NCBI GenBank assembly: GCA_965205785.1 | Contig: OZ242188.1 | Coordinates: 1-64,000 of the forward strand | DNA length: 64,000 bases | Source of the DNA: BJGV01 sp965205785 | Lineage (GTDB): Bacteria > Pseudomonadota > Gammaproteobacteria > Burkholderiales > Nitrosomonadaceae | Direction: 5' to 3' | Shown: positions 34,049 through 43,830 of the stretch, piece by piece | Numbering within the stretch: position 1 is the stretch's first letter | How the letters are laid out: each line of letters opens with the position of its first letter | Made by a program: the position numbers and the translations under genes | Notes under the pieces: generated by a model | Seen by the model: only the letters and a program-made list of their open reading frames with translations | The model's database searches: none | Told to the model about the DNA's origin: nothing

Positions 34049-35959
34049 CTAAACAGTTTGCAATAACAACTCATTAAGTCTTTTAACAAACGAGGCCGGA
34101 TCTTCTAATTGACCTCCTTCAGCAAGTAACGCCTGATCAAACAGAACATGACTCCAGTCATTAAAACGTGACTCTTCATATTTCAATTTTTGTACCATTG
34201 GATGATGAGGGTTAATTTCAAGTATTGGCTTAGAATGGTTAACTTTCTGTCCTGCTGACTTTAATAAACGTTCTAGATTACCACCCATATCATGGCTATC
34301 AGACACTAGGCATGCAGGAGACTCCGTTAGACGTAAAGTAATACGTACATCCTTTACTTTTTCATTAAGAATACTTTTTATCTTATCGGTAAGATCCTTA
34401 TAATCATTTGCTTCTTTTTCCTGTTCTTTTTTTTCTTTCTCATCTTCAAGATTACCTAAATCAAGATTGCCTTTTGCAATTGATTGCAATGGCTTCCCAT
34501 CAAACTCTGTCAAATTTGATGCAAGCCATTCGTCTACACGGTCGAATAATAATATAACTTCAATGCCCTTCTTTTGAAAAACCTCCAAGTGTGGGCTACT
34601 TCTAGCTGCCTTTAGGCTGTCCGCAGTAATAAAATAAATTTTCTCCTGCCCGTCCTTCATGCGACTAACATAATCGCTTAATGATACTGTCTGTTCATCG
34701 CTATCATTATGAGTAGAAACAAAACGTAGTAGTTTGGCAATTTGCTCTCGGTTCGCATAGTCTTCTCCCACCCCTTCCTTAAGAACCTGCCCAAACTCTT
34801 TCCAGAAAATATTGTATTTCTCCTTGTCACTATCTTTTTCACTCTTTATTAACTCATCCAGCAACCCCAGTATCTTTTTTACTGATCCTGATCGTATTGA
34901 CTCAATATCCTTAGATTCCTGCAGAATCTCACGTGAAACATTTAAAGGAAGGTTGTTTGAATCAATTATACCTCGCACAAATCGTAGATAATTTGGCAAT
35001 AACTGCTCAGCATCATCCATAATAAATACACGCTGCACATAAAGCTTGATTCCATGACGATGCTCCCTATCAAATAAATCAAATGGTGCATGTGAAGGTA
35101 TATAAAGTAATTGAGTATATTCCTGCCTTCCCTCTACTTTAGTATGAACATATGCTAATGGCGGCTCAGAGTCATGTGCTACATGCTTATAGAATTCTTC
35201 GTATTGCTCTGATGTAACTTCATTCTTTGGGCGAGCCCACAACGCGCTCGCCTGATTAATAACTTCATCTTCGTCAGTAATAATATTTTCATTCTTTTCT
35301 TCAGACCATTCTTCTTTCTTTAAGACTATAGGCAAAGGAATATGGTCAGAATACTTACGTATGATGGATCTTAGCTGCCAACCATTTAATAAATCGTCCT
35401 CACCCTCTCGCAGATGCAAAATAATATCAGTGCCTCGATCAACTTTTTCGACTACTTCCAGTGAATAATCACCCTCACCACTAGACTCCCAACATATGCC
35501 ATGCTCTGGAGTTAATCCGGCACGACGGGTAATAAGAGTTACCTTATCTGCAACAATAAAGGCAGAATAAAATCCAACCCCAAACTCACCGATCAGATGA
35601 GCATCTTTAGTTTGATCACCTGTAAGAGTACTAAAAAATTCTTGAGTACCCGATTTAGCAATAGTTCCAATATGATCAATTACCTCTTGTCGGGACATGC
35701 CGATACCATTGTCAGAAATAGTTATGGTACGCGCACTGGCATCATAACTCACACGAATTTTTAAATCCGAGTCAGATTCGTATAATGCAGCATCTGTCAG
35801 CCCTTCAAAACGAAGTTTATCAGCAGCATCAGATGAATTAGAAATTAACTCTCGTAGAAATATCTCCTTGTTACTATACAAGGAATGAATCATAAGCTTT
35901 AGTAGCTGTTTAACTTCAGTCTGAAAACTAAGATGTTCTTTGGCAGCCGTGGCTTCCAT
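34049..35959 (-). CDS. htpG: Molecular chaperone HtpG (Hsp90)
   Basis: ATP-dependent cytosolic Hsp90 chaperone, 636 residues. N-terminal ATPase motifs: ELISNSSDAADKLRFE (about 38-53), DNGIGM, and GEFGVGFYSAF lid/phosphate loop. The middle domain contains NLPLNVSREILQES, and the C-terminal dimerisation domain is present, without the eukaryotic MEEVD tail. Strong Shine-Dalgarno AAGGAGAA. A near-consensus heat-shock promoter lies 32-59 bp upstream, so it is very likely in the sigma-32 regulon. Confidence 0.97.
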   Translation of the reverse strand: MEATAAKEHLSFQTEVKQLLKLMIHSLYSNKEIFLRELISNSSDAADKLRFEGLTDAALYESDSDLKIRVSYDASARTITISDNGIGMSRQEVIDHIGTIAKSGTQEFFSTLTGDQTKDAHLIGEFGVGFYSAFIVADKVTLITRRAGLTPEHGICWESSGEGDYSLEVVEKVDRGTDIILHLREGEDDLLNGWQLRSIIRKYSDHIPLPIVLKKEEWSEEKNENIITDEDEVINQASALWARPKNEVTSEQYEEFYKHVAHDSEPPLAYVHTKVEGRQEYTQLLYIPSHAPFDLFDREHRHGIKLYVQRVFIMDDAEQLLPNYLRFVRGIIDSNNLPLNVSREILQESKDIESIRSGSVKKILGLLDELIKSEKDSDKEKYNIFWKEFGQVLKEGVGEDYANREQIAKLLRFVSTHNDSDEQTVSLSDYVSRMKDGQEKIYFITADSLKAARSSPHLEVFQKKGIEVILLFDRVDEWLASNLTEFDGKPLQSIAKGNLDLGNLEDEKEKKEQEKEANDYKDLTDKIKSILNEKVKDVRITLRLTESPACLVSDSHDMGGNLERLLKSAGQKVNHSKPILEINPHHPMVQKLKYEESRFNDWSHVLFDQALLAEGGQLEDPASFVKRLNELLLQTV

Positions 35960-35990
35960 AACTAATTCTCCTTGGAAAAATGCAGTAAGG

Positions 35991-36018
35991 TTATGGGGTC
36001 TAATCAGAGTTTTTCAAG
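35991..36018 (-). promoter_or_regulatory. Sigma-32 heat-shock promoter of htpG
   Basis: Minus strand CTTGAAA (36018-36012), 13-bp spacer, CCCCATAA (35998-35991), against the E. coli sigma-32 consensus CTTGAAA-N13-15-CCCCATNT. Only the last base differs. It is correctly placed upstream of htpG. Confidence 0.85.
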
Positions 36019-36191
36019 CTCTGGGACTTTAAGACTTACAGTATATATTAAGTTATTTTTGCTATTTTATTTACAGAATCATACCGTTACACTTAATATG
36101 CCAGATAAATTTATACGGGGTTTTTCGACGCCAAAAATATCTAAGCTCTTTTTATTATCTGATATTAAAACTATTTAGAATATTAAATTTG

Positions 36192-37631
36192 TTATTGAAA
36201 AGCATAAAAACAAAGTGTCATAAGAGTTTGAGGAAAGATTCCCAGAGCAAGTATAGCCATGCCGTTTGCGCTTATAAGCAATTCAACATCTCCGTGTGGT
36301 GTGATAGGAGCATCAGATTCAGGTTCATCAAAATACATTAGCTTAACAATACGCAAGTAATAAAATGCACCTACTAGAGAGAATAATACTGCTACAATTG
36401 CCAGCCAAACATAGCCTGCGCCCATAACTGCCTGTAACACTGATAATTTTGCATAAAATCCAACTGTGGGTGGAACACCTGCCAGTGAAAACATAAATAG
36501 CAAAGTAATGAAGGCATACCAAGGACTTCTTCTGTTAAGACCCTTGAAATCGTCAAGTTTTTCTACCTCATATTCTTTACGTGACAGCAACATGATCATA
36601 CCAAATGTACCCAGTGTCATTATCACGTATACAACTATATAAAACATTGCAGAGCTATAACCATTATTATTAGCACTGATAATACCTAGAAGCATAAAAC
36701 CCATATGCGAGATAGTTGAGTACGCCAGCATACGTTTAATATTTGTTTGCACAATTGCAGCAAGATTACCAACTACCATCGACAGTACTGCTATGATAAT
36801 TAGCATCCCTTGCCAATCAGCTACCATCCCTCCCATTCCTTCAACCAACAGACGCATAATAAAACCAAATGCTGCTAGTTTAGGTGCCGAACCAATAAAC
36901 AATACCACTGCTGTAGGAGCACCATGATAAACATCTGGAACCCACATATGAAAAGGCACTACACTTAGCTTGAAACTAATCCCGGCAACAATAAACACTA
37001 GTCCTACCACAAGTACCATTGGATTAGAGACACCATTTTGAATTGCTTCTGTAACACGAGTAATATCTAGAGCGCCTCCAGTTGCGCCATAGACCAGCGA
37101 CATACCATACAATAGGAAACCAGAAGCAAGTGCCCCAAGAATAAAGAATTTCATTGCAGCTTCAGTTGCAGCTATTGAATCACGTTGTAATGCAACCATA
37201 GCATAGAGTGACAGCGACAAAAGCTCTAGCCCAAGGTAAAGCGTAAGAAAGTTACTTGCTGATATCATAACCATCATTCCAAGCGTAGCAAATAAAACTA
37301 AGCTGAAGAATTCACCGCTAAACATTCCACGCATAGCAACATACTTATGAGAATACACAAGAAATATAGATACTGTTATATAAACAATCAGCTTTAATAC
37401 ATCGGCTAAAGTATCATCCACAAACATACCAGAAAAGGTATGGACAACATCAGGGGAAGCAGTAACAAAAGTAATCAAAGCGCAACCAAATAGCGTAATC
37501 TGTGATAACAGGTATGAAATATAATGTAGCTTATCTCCTACCAAAAGTTCAGCCAGCAATGCCACACATACCATTATCAGAAGAAAAATCTCTGGATAGG
37601 CAGGAACCAAGTTAGGCAACAGAAAATTCAT
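36192..37631 (-). CDS. nuoN: NADH-quinone oxidoreductase subunit N
   Basis: Antiporter-like proton-pumping membrane subunit of complex I. 479 residues, about 14 spans. The conserved lysine in the discontinuous helix lies in SFKLSVVPFHMWVPDVYHGAP, and IVQTNIKRMLAYSTISHMGF is the second hallmark. Last gene of the nuo operon, 34 bp after nuoM. No terminator is recognisable in the 230 bp between its stop and htpG DNA. Confidence 0.97.
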   Translation of the reverse strand: MNFLLPNLVPAYPEIFLLIMVCVALLAELLVGDKLHYISYLLSQITLFGCALITFVTASPDVVHTFSGMFVDDTLADVLKLIVYITVSIFLVYSHKYVAMRGMFSGEFFSLVLFATLGMMVMISASNFLTLYLGLELLSLSLYAMVALQRDSIAATEAAMKFFILGALASGFLLYGMSLVYGATGGALDITRVTEAIQNGVSNPMVLVVGLVFIVAGISFKLSVVPFHMWVPDVYHGAPTAVVLFIGSAPKLAAFGFIMRLLVEGMGGMVADWQGMLIIIAVLSMVVGNLAAIVQTNIKRMLAYSTISHMGFMLLGIISANNNGYSSAMFYIVVYVIMTLGTFGMIMLLSRKEYEVEKLDDFKGLNRRSPWYAFITLLFMFSLAGVPPTVGFYAKLSVLQAVMGAGYVWLAIVAVLFSLVGAFYYLRIVKLMYFDEPESDAPITPHGDVELLISANGMAILALGIFPQTLMTLCFYAFQ

Positions 37632-37665
37632 CCATCTTCCTTAAATAGAAAAAGTCATATCTTAT

Positions 37666-39150
37666 TTATAATTTACTATGCGATAAATGCGCTAGCAAAT
37701 CATTTACTGTGGCATGCATTACTTCTGTCAGTGGTAATGGATAGACACCCATCCATAAAACAGCCACTGCTAGAATCGTCAAAATAAAAATCTCCCGGCG
37801 AGAAACATCAGCCAGCTCTCCCACTTTTGAATTTGCTACTACCCCAAATACTACCCTTTTATACATCCATAAAGTGTAAGCCGCCCCAAAAATTAGTGTT
37901 GTAGCAGCAAAGAATGCGTACCAGAAATTTACTTTTATTGATGCCATGATCACCATAAATTCCCCAACAAACCCACTGGTACCAGGCAACCCGGCGTTTG
38001 CCATAGCAAATAACATAAAGAATGCAGCAAATATAGGCATTTTATTAGCTACGCCGCCATAATCAGAAATCTGACGAGAGTGCAATCGATCGTACATCAC
38101 TCCTACACAAAGAAACATTGCCCCGGAAATAAATCCATGTGAAATCATTTGTACCATTGCACCTTCAATTCCATAGGCATTAAACAGAAAGAACCCCAAG
38201 GTAACAAATCCCATATGTGAAACTGAGGAATAAGCTATGAGCTTCTTCATATCTGCCTGTATTAAAGCAATCAAGCCAATGTATACAACTGCTATTAATG
38301 AGAGGCCTATCATCATACCCGAAAGTGACTGACTGGCATCCGGCACAATTGGTAGAGAAAATCGTAGAAATCCGTAACCACCCAATTTTAATAATATAGC
38401 TGCCAATACCACCGAACCACCTGTAGGCGCTTCAACGTGCGCATCTGGTAACCAAGTATGCACCGGCCACATTGGTACCTTGACAGCAAATGCAATTAGA
38501 AAAGCAATGAATATAAAAATCTGTGGCGTAAGTGGTAGCGACAATTTGTGATAATCAAGTATTGAGAAACTACCACCTGAAATATTATAAAGATATATGA
38601 ATGCGACCAGCATCAATAAAGAACCCATAAGGGTATAAAGAAAGAATTTGATCGCAGCATAAACACGATTAGGACCGCCCCAAACACCAATTATAAGAAA
38701 CATTGGAATTAATGATGCTTCCCAGAACACGTAGAACAAAATAGCATCAAGTGATGAGAATACACCATTAACAATTCCGGACATGACAAGAAATGCTCCC
38801 ATATACTGGGACACCCGACTGGTTATTACCTGCCATCCGGCAATTACCACTAATGGTGTAATAAAGCAGTTTAGTAATATCAATGGCATGGATATGCCAT
38901 CTACACCCAGATGATAATGAACGTTAAAACGTTCAATCCAGGTATGATATTCAACATATTGCATTCCAACCATAACCGGATCAAACTGGGTATATAGTGG
39001 AATCGCCACTAGTAGGCTTAGTGCTGACCCTATCAATGCTATCCACTTAGCCACGCGTGCATTGTGATCGCCACCAGTAGCAAACACTAAAATACCAATT
39101 AAAATTGGTAGCCAGATAACTAAACTTATCAAAGGGAAACCAAACAGCAT
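37666..39150 (-). CDS. nuoM: NADH-quinone oxidoreductase subunit M
   Basis: Proton-pumping antiporter-like subunit of complex I, 494 residues with about 14 spans. Conserved acid in FYVFWEASLIPMF, lysine helix FAVKVPMWPVHTWLPDAHVEAP, and LIQADMKKLIAYSSVSHMGF. It follows nuoL by 83 bp, the largest gap among the membrane-arm genes; nothing is recognised in it. Confidence 0.97.
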   Translation of the reverse strand: MLFGFPLISLVIWLPILIGILVFATGGDHNARVAKWIALIGSALSLLVAIPLYTQFDPVMVGMQYVEYHTWIERFNVHYHLGVDGISMPLILLNCFITPLVVIAGWQVITSRVSQYMGAFLVMSGIVNGVFSSLDAILFYVFWEASLIPMFLIIGVWGGPNRVYAAIKFFLYTLMGSLLMLVAFIYLYNISGGSFSILDYHKLSLPLTPQIFIFIAFLIAFAVKVPMWPVHTWLPDAHVEAPTGGSVVLAAILLKLGGYGFLRFSLPIVPDASQSLSGMMIGLSLIAVVYIGLIALIQADMKKLIAYSSVSHMGFVTLGFFLFNAYGIEGAMVQMISHGFISGAMFLCVGVMYDRLHSRQISDYGGVANKMPIFAAFFMLFAMANAGLPGTSGFVGEFMVIMASIKVNFWYAFFAATTLIFGAAYTLWMYKRVVFGVVANSKVGELADVSRREIFILTILAVAVLWMGVYPLPLTEVMHATVNDLLAHLSHSKL

Positions 39151-39233
39151 ATTTATTCCGTTTTATTTATTGGCTTTCAGTTGCCCGTAGTTTGTAAAAA
39201 CATGGAAATTTAACCATGCTGCACTCTTATTTC

Positions 39234-41183
39234 CTAATACAGCCATAAACTTAGAAGAACGAATACACCTACAATCATAGTAAAGGCGTAATGATAGATA
39301 TATCCTGATTGAAATTGACGTATCAGCGTAGCAAACCAGACAACTACCCGTGCGGTGCCATTAACAAAGAATCCATCAATAATCTTTACATCTCCAAACT
39401 TCCAGAAACCACTACCCAGAGCACGTGCACCTCTAGCAAAACACCAGGAATAAAATTCATCAATATAATATTTACGATCTAGCAAAGTATAAACAGGCCC
39501 AAATATCTGACTGATTTTTCCCGGCATATCAGTCTTCACCATATAAAAATACCAGGCGGTAAATATCCCACCCAATAAAAACCAGAACGGTAATGTTGTA
39601 AATGCATGAGACATCATTCCCCAGATACCATGAAATTGAGCCTCCATTTTTGCAACTGCATCATGCTGTGATCCGATTTGTATGGAATCCCCAAAATAAT
39701 TGCCAAAGAGTATTGATTCAATGAACCAACCTGCACCAATTGCTGGTATTACCAGGATAATAAGAGGTAACGTAACCACCCATGGCGATTCATGTAAATG
39801 CTCCTTGGTATGCTGATCCATACGTGGATTACCAAAAAAAGTCATAAATAACATACGAAATGTATAAAAGGCCGTAACAAACACCGTTATCAATACACAT
39901 ATATATGCAAAGTTTGCACCAGGGATATCAGCAAGATGTACTGCTTCAATAATAGAATCTTTTGAGAAAAAACCAGAAAGTCCCGGAGCACCAGCATTTG
40001 CTAGCGCAGCGATAAACATTGTCCAGAAAGTAATGGGCATATATTTTTTAAGTCCTCCCATTTTCCTCATATCTTGTTCATGATGCATTGCAATAATTAC
40101 AGAGCCAGCTCCCAAAAATAGCACTGCTTTAAAAAATGCATGTGTCATAAGATGAAATATTGCTACCGAGTAAGCTGATACTCCTAATGCTACAGTCATA
40201 TATCCCAACTGAGACAAGGTAGAATATGCCACCACACGTTTTATATCATTCTGTACAATCGCCACCAATGCCATAAATAGAGTAGTTATGCTACCAACTA
40301 CCAACATAACTGTTAAAGCTGTATCAGATAATTCAAATAATGGAGACATACGCGCCACCATGAAAATACCTGCTGTTACCATTGTTGCTGCATGTATCAG
40401 CGCTGATATTGGGGTAGGTCCCTCCATGGAGTCAGGTAGCCAGACATGTAATGGAAACTGTGCAGATTTTCCCATCGCACCAATAAACAAAAGAATACAT
40501 ATTGCCGACATTAGCATCCACGGTGAACCGGGAATAATTTCAATAGTCTGAGAGGCAATCTGTGGTGCTTGAGCAAATACCGCTGCATAATCTAACGAAC
40601 CGAAATACATTAAAACCAAACCAATACCAAGAAGGAAGCCAAAGTCACCTACACGATTCACTAGAAAAGCTTTCAAATTTGCGTAGATAGCTGTTGGCCT
40701 GGTATACCAGAACCCAATCAGTAGATATGATACTAACCCGACTGCCTCCCAGCCAAAGAAAAGCTGAAGGAAATTATTTGACATCACCAACATCAGCATT
40801 GAAAAAGTAAAAAGGGATATATAGCTAAAAAAACGCTGGTAACCAGGATCACCTTTCATATAACCAATGGTATAAATATGAACCATGAGAGATACAAAGC
40901 TTACAACTACCATCATTGTGGCGGAAAGTTTATCGATTAAAAATCCAATCTCAAAGTGAGTTGCACCTGTAGTCATCCAAGTGTAGACACTTCCGTTATA
41001 AATATTTCCTTTTGAAACATCTATAAAAATTGCGATAGATGCTGCTAAACACACAAACATCATTCCAATAGTAATACGATGGCTCCAAATCGTTCCAATC
41101 ACACGTCCTAATAATCCAGCGACAAGCGCTCCAACCAATGGAGCCAGCGGAACCAGCAAATAAAGTTTTTGTATTTCAATCAT
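39234..41183 (-). CDS. nuoL: NADH-quinone oxidoreductase subunit L
   Basis: Distal proton-pumping subunit of complex I, with the long lateral helix at its C-terminus. 649 residues. Motifs: LFFGWEAVGLVSYLLIGFW, MGKSAQFPLHVWLPDSMEGPTPISALIH, and IVQNDIKRVVAYSTLSQLGYM. A full-length subunit with the expected C-terminal amphipathic region and final span. It lies 53 bp after nuoK. Confidence 0.97.
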   Translation of the reverse strand: MIEIQKLYLLVPLAPLVGALVAGLLGRVIGTIWSHRITIGMMFVCLAASIAIFIDVSKGNIYNGSVYTWMTTGATHFEIGFLIDKLSATMMVVVSFVSLMVHIYTIGYMKGDPGYQRFFSYISLFTFSMLMLVMSNNFLQLFFGWEAVGLVSYLLIGFWYTRPTAIYANLKAFLVNRVGDFGFLLGIGLVLMYFGSLDYAAVFAQAPQIASQTIEIIPGSPWMLMSAICILLFIGAMGKSAQFPLHVWLPDSMEGPTPISALIHAATMVTAGIFMVARMSPLFELSDTALTVMLVVGSITTLFMALVAIVQNDIKRVVAYSTLSQLGYMTVALGVSAYSVAIFHLMTHAFFKAVLFLGAGSVIIAMHHEQDMRKMGGLKKYMPITFWTMFIAALANAGAPGLSGFFSKDSIIEAVHLADIPGANFAYICVLITVFVTAFYTFRMLFMTFFGNPRMDQHTKEHLHESPWVVTLPLIILVIPAIGAGWFIESILFGNYFGDSIQIGSQHDAVAKMEAQFHGIWGMMSHAFTTLPFWFLLGGIFTAWYFYMVKTDMPGKISQIFGPVYTLLDRKYYIDEFYSWCFARGARALGSGFWKFGDVKIIDGFFVNGTARVVVWFATLIRQFQSGYIYHYAFTMIVGVFVLLSLWLY

Positions 41184-41236
41184 AGAGCCTAGTATTCATT
41201 TATCAGGCGTTCCATTCCATTACCTGCCTCTTAAAT

Positions 41237-41542
41237 TTACCCTTTTAGTTTATCCAGATCATCAACATTAATAGTGCGCAAATTCCTAAATAATACTACT
41301 AATATCGCTAAACCAATTGCAGCCTCAGCTGCTGCTACAGTTAGTATGAAAAATACAAAAATTTGGCCAGATATATCCTGCAGATAGTGAGAAAATGCTA
41401 CAAAATTCATATTTACTGCTAATAACATAAGCTCAATGGCCATCAACAAAATAATTACATTTTTCCTGTTAAGAAAAATACCAACAATGCCAATGGCAAA
41501 CAAAATAGCACCAAGTACCAAGTAATGGGACAACGATATCAA
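41237..41542 (-). CDS. nuoK: NADH-quinone oxidoreductase subunit K, TTG start
   Basis: Small three-helix membrane subunit of complex I with the two conserved glutamates (E in AIELMLLAVN and in AAAEAAIGLA). 101 residues. The family N-terminus begins at the TTG codon at 41542, preceded by AAGGGG at 8 nt. No ATG fits the conserved HYLVLGAILFAIG start, so TTG is the real initiator. Confidence 0.96.
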   Translation of the reverse strand: MISLSHYLVLGAILFAIGIVGIFLNRKNVIILLMAIELMLLAVNMNFVAFSHYLQDISGQIFVFFILTVAAAEAAIGLAILVVLFRNLRTINVDDLDKLKG

Positions 41543-41588
41543 GCGAATTACCCCTTATTTGAAAAGCATTAATAATTGCTACAAACTA

Positions 41589-42194
41589 TTATTCTTTTTT
41601 CTCAGATGGCATTGATACCATCCGTACTCTGTCTTTCTTTTTAACTATTACCTGCTTAGACGGATCTAAAAATTTCTTTTTTGAACGGCTACGTAAAGTT
41701 AATGCAATTGCTGCAACCATCGCAACCAGCAGAATTACTGCTGCCAATTCAAATGCGTATACATATTCGGTATAAATCAATCTACCTAATTCCTTGGTAT
41801 TACTGTAATCAGGAGCATGTGGTGGTGGAGCGGGCATCTGATCAATACTAAAACTCTTATTAATTAAAACCATCGCTACTTCAGCAGCCATTACTACAGC
41901 CAAGAATGCTCCAAATGGAAACCATTTCCAGTAACCTTCACGTAAACGATCAAGGTTAATATCTAACATCATCACTACAAACAGGAATAACACCATTACT
42001 GCTCCCACGTATACTAACACCAGTGTAATTGCAAGAAATTCTGCACCTAGCAATAACCAAAGTCCTGCCGAAGTAAAAAATGCTAGTACTAAAAGTAACG
42101 CTGCATGTACTGGGTTACGAGAAGTAATAACTCCTAGTGCAGAAAATACAAGTATTGCAGATAAAAAATAAAAAGTTATTTCTAGAAAATTCAT
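41589..42194 (-). CDS. nuoJ: NADH-quinone oxidoreductase subunit J
   Basis: Membrane subunit of complex I near the quinone site. 201 residues, five spans, with the conserved VYVGAVMVLFLFVVMMLDI helix (pi-bulge region). The C-terminal 40 residues are strongly basic (RSRSKKKFLDPSKQVIVKKKDR), longer than in many homologues. It follows nuoI by 17 bp. Confidence 0.95.
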   Translation of the reverse strand: MNFLEITFYFLSAILVFSALGVITSRNPVHAALLLVLAFFTSAGLWLLLGAEFLAITLVLVYVGAVMVLFLFVVMMLDINLDRLREGYWKWFPFGAFLAVVMAAEVAMVLINKSFSIDQMPAPPPHAPDYSNTKELGRLIYTEYVYAFELAAVILLVAMVAAIALTLRSRSKKKFLDPSKQVIVKKKDRVRMVSMPSEKKE

Positions 42195-42211
42195 AGGCCT
42201 CTAATAAGAAA

Positions 42212-42700
42212 TCATCGATAGCTCGCATCCGTTTCTCTATCTTTTGCTATCTGTTCTTCATATCTATCTCCAACTGCCAGCAACATCTCTTTGGTATAGA
42301 CCAGATCACCCCTTTTCTCACCATGATATTCAAGAACATGGGTTTCAACGATAGAATCTACTGGACAAGATTCTTCACAGAAGCCGCAGAATATACATTT
42401 TGTAAGATCGATGTCATAACGAGTTGTACGACGAGTTCCGTCATCTCGTTGTTCTGAATCAATAGTAATGGCTAATGCCGGGCATACCGATTCACATAAT
42501 TTACATGCAATACAGCGCTCCTCCCCATTAGGATATCTTCGTAACGCATGCAAGCCTCTAAAACGGGGTGATTGTGGTGTCTTCTCTTCAGGAAAATGAA
42601 CTGTAATTTTCCGTGCAAATAAATACCGTCCAGTGAGCATCATGCCTTTAATCAGCTCAAATAACAGAAAGCTACTGAAAAAATCCTTTATACGATTCAT
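42212..42700 (-). CDS. nuoI: NADH-quinone oxidoreductase subunit I
   Basis: Carries the N6a and N6b 4Fe-4S clusters linking the hydrophilic arm to NuoB. 162 residues with two ferredoxin motifs, CIACKLCESVCP and CIFCGFCEESCP, and an N-terminal membrane-associated helix. It lies 17 bp after nuoH. Confidence 0.97.
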   Translation of the reverse strand: MNRIKDFFSSFLLFELIKGMMLTGRYLFARKITVHFPEEKTPQSPRFRGLHALRRYPNGEERCIACKLCESVCPALAITIDSEQRDDGTRRTTRYDIDLTKCIFCGFCEESCPVDSIVETHVLEYHGEKRGDLVYTKEMLLAVGDRYEEQIAKDRETDASYR

Positions 42701-42717
42701 CTATTTATCAAGTCTCA

Positions 42718-43815
42718 TTAAAACCACAAATTGAGTGGGAACATATTTAATACAGATGGAGGTAACTGCATCACCCCACCCAACAGAAAAATCCATACCA
42801 GTGTAATGGGTATGAAGACCTTCCAACCAAGACGCATTATTTGATCATATCGGTAACGTGGAAAAGTGGCACGAAACCAAAGGAAACAGAACAGTAAAAA
42901 AGCAATCTTTAACAATAACCAGATAAACCCTGGAACCAGAGTAAATGGAGCTATATTTAATGGTGGTAGCCAACCACCTAAAAACATAATACTGGCGAGT
43001 GTTGCAACCAAAATCATATTAGCGTATTCAGCAAGAAAAAATACCGTAAAAGCCATGCCAGAGTATTCAACATGAAAGCCTGCAACTATTTCAGACTCAC
43101 CTTCAGCCACATCAAAAGGTGCGCGATTTGTTTCTGCTACACCGGAAATAAAATACACTAAAAACATAGGGAATAATGGGATCAAATACCAGTTAATAAA
43201 ACTCCCTCCATCCTGCCCTTTGACAATATCACCTAAATTTAAACTCTGTGACATCATCAATACACATACCAATGCAAATCCCATTGCTAATTCGTATGAA
43301 ACAACCTGAGCAGCAGTACGCATTGTTCCTAGAAAAGCATACTTGGAATTAGATGCCCAACCAGCAATGATAACGCCATAAACACCCATAGACGTCATTG
43401 CTAATATATAAAGTAGCCCAGCATTGATATCTGCTAAAACCATTTCTGGCGAGAAAGGAACTACTGCCCATGCTGCTAAAGCAGGTGCAATAGTTAAAAT
43501 TGGTCCTAATATAAATAAAAACTTGTTGGCACCATTTGGCACGATGATTTCTTTCATCATTGCCTTAACTGCATCCGCAATAGGTTGGCCCCAACCACCT
43601 AACCAAGGAATACCAAAAAAGGTTACTCTGTTTGGCCCAACTCGAATCTGCATAGAAGCAATAATCTTCCGTTCTGCAAATGTGAGATATGCCACACCAA
43701 GTAACAATGGAAGTACAATTGCAAAAATTAAGACTAAATTCTTGGTAAGTGAGAATAACATTGGCCCCCACTCTGTACCAAAGAACTGTCCGAATAATTG
43801 TTGTGCGTATTCCAT
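42718..43815 (-). CDS. nuoH: NADH-quinone oxidoreductase subunit H
   Basis: Membrane subunit forming the quinone chamber. 365 residues from ATG 43815, preceded by AGGA at good spacing; a TTG one codon earlier is an alternative. Motifs: FAERKIIASMQIRVGPNRV, the acidic loop AETNRAPFDVAEGESEIVAGFHVEYSG region, and FLWFRATFPRYRYDQIM. It starts 15 bp after the nuoG stop. Confidence 0.97.
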   Translation of the reverse strand: MEYAQQLFGQFFGTEWGPMLFSLTKNLVLIFAIVLPLLLGVAYLTFAERKIIASMQIRVGPNRVTFFGIPWLGGWGQPIADAVKAMMKEIIVPNGANKFLFILGPILTIAPALAAWAVVPFSPEMVLADINAGLLYILAMTSMGVYGVIIAGWASNSKYAFLGTMRTAAQVVSYELAMGFALVCVLMMSQSLNLGDIVKGQDGGSFINWYLIPLFPMFLVYFISGVAETNRAPFDVAEGESEIVAGFHVEYSGMAFTVFFLAEYANMILVATLASIMFLGGWLPPLNIAPFTLVPGFIWLLLKIAFLLFCFLWFRATFPRYRYDQIMRLGWKVFIPITLVWIFLLGGVMQLPPSVLNMFPLNLWF

Positions 43816-43830
43816 CAATAAGTCCTGATC

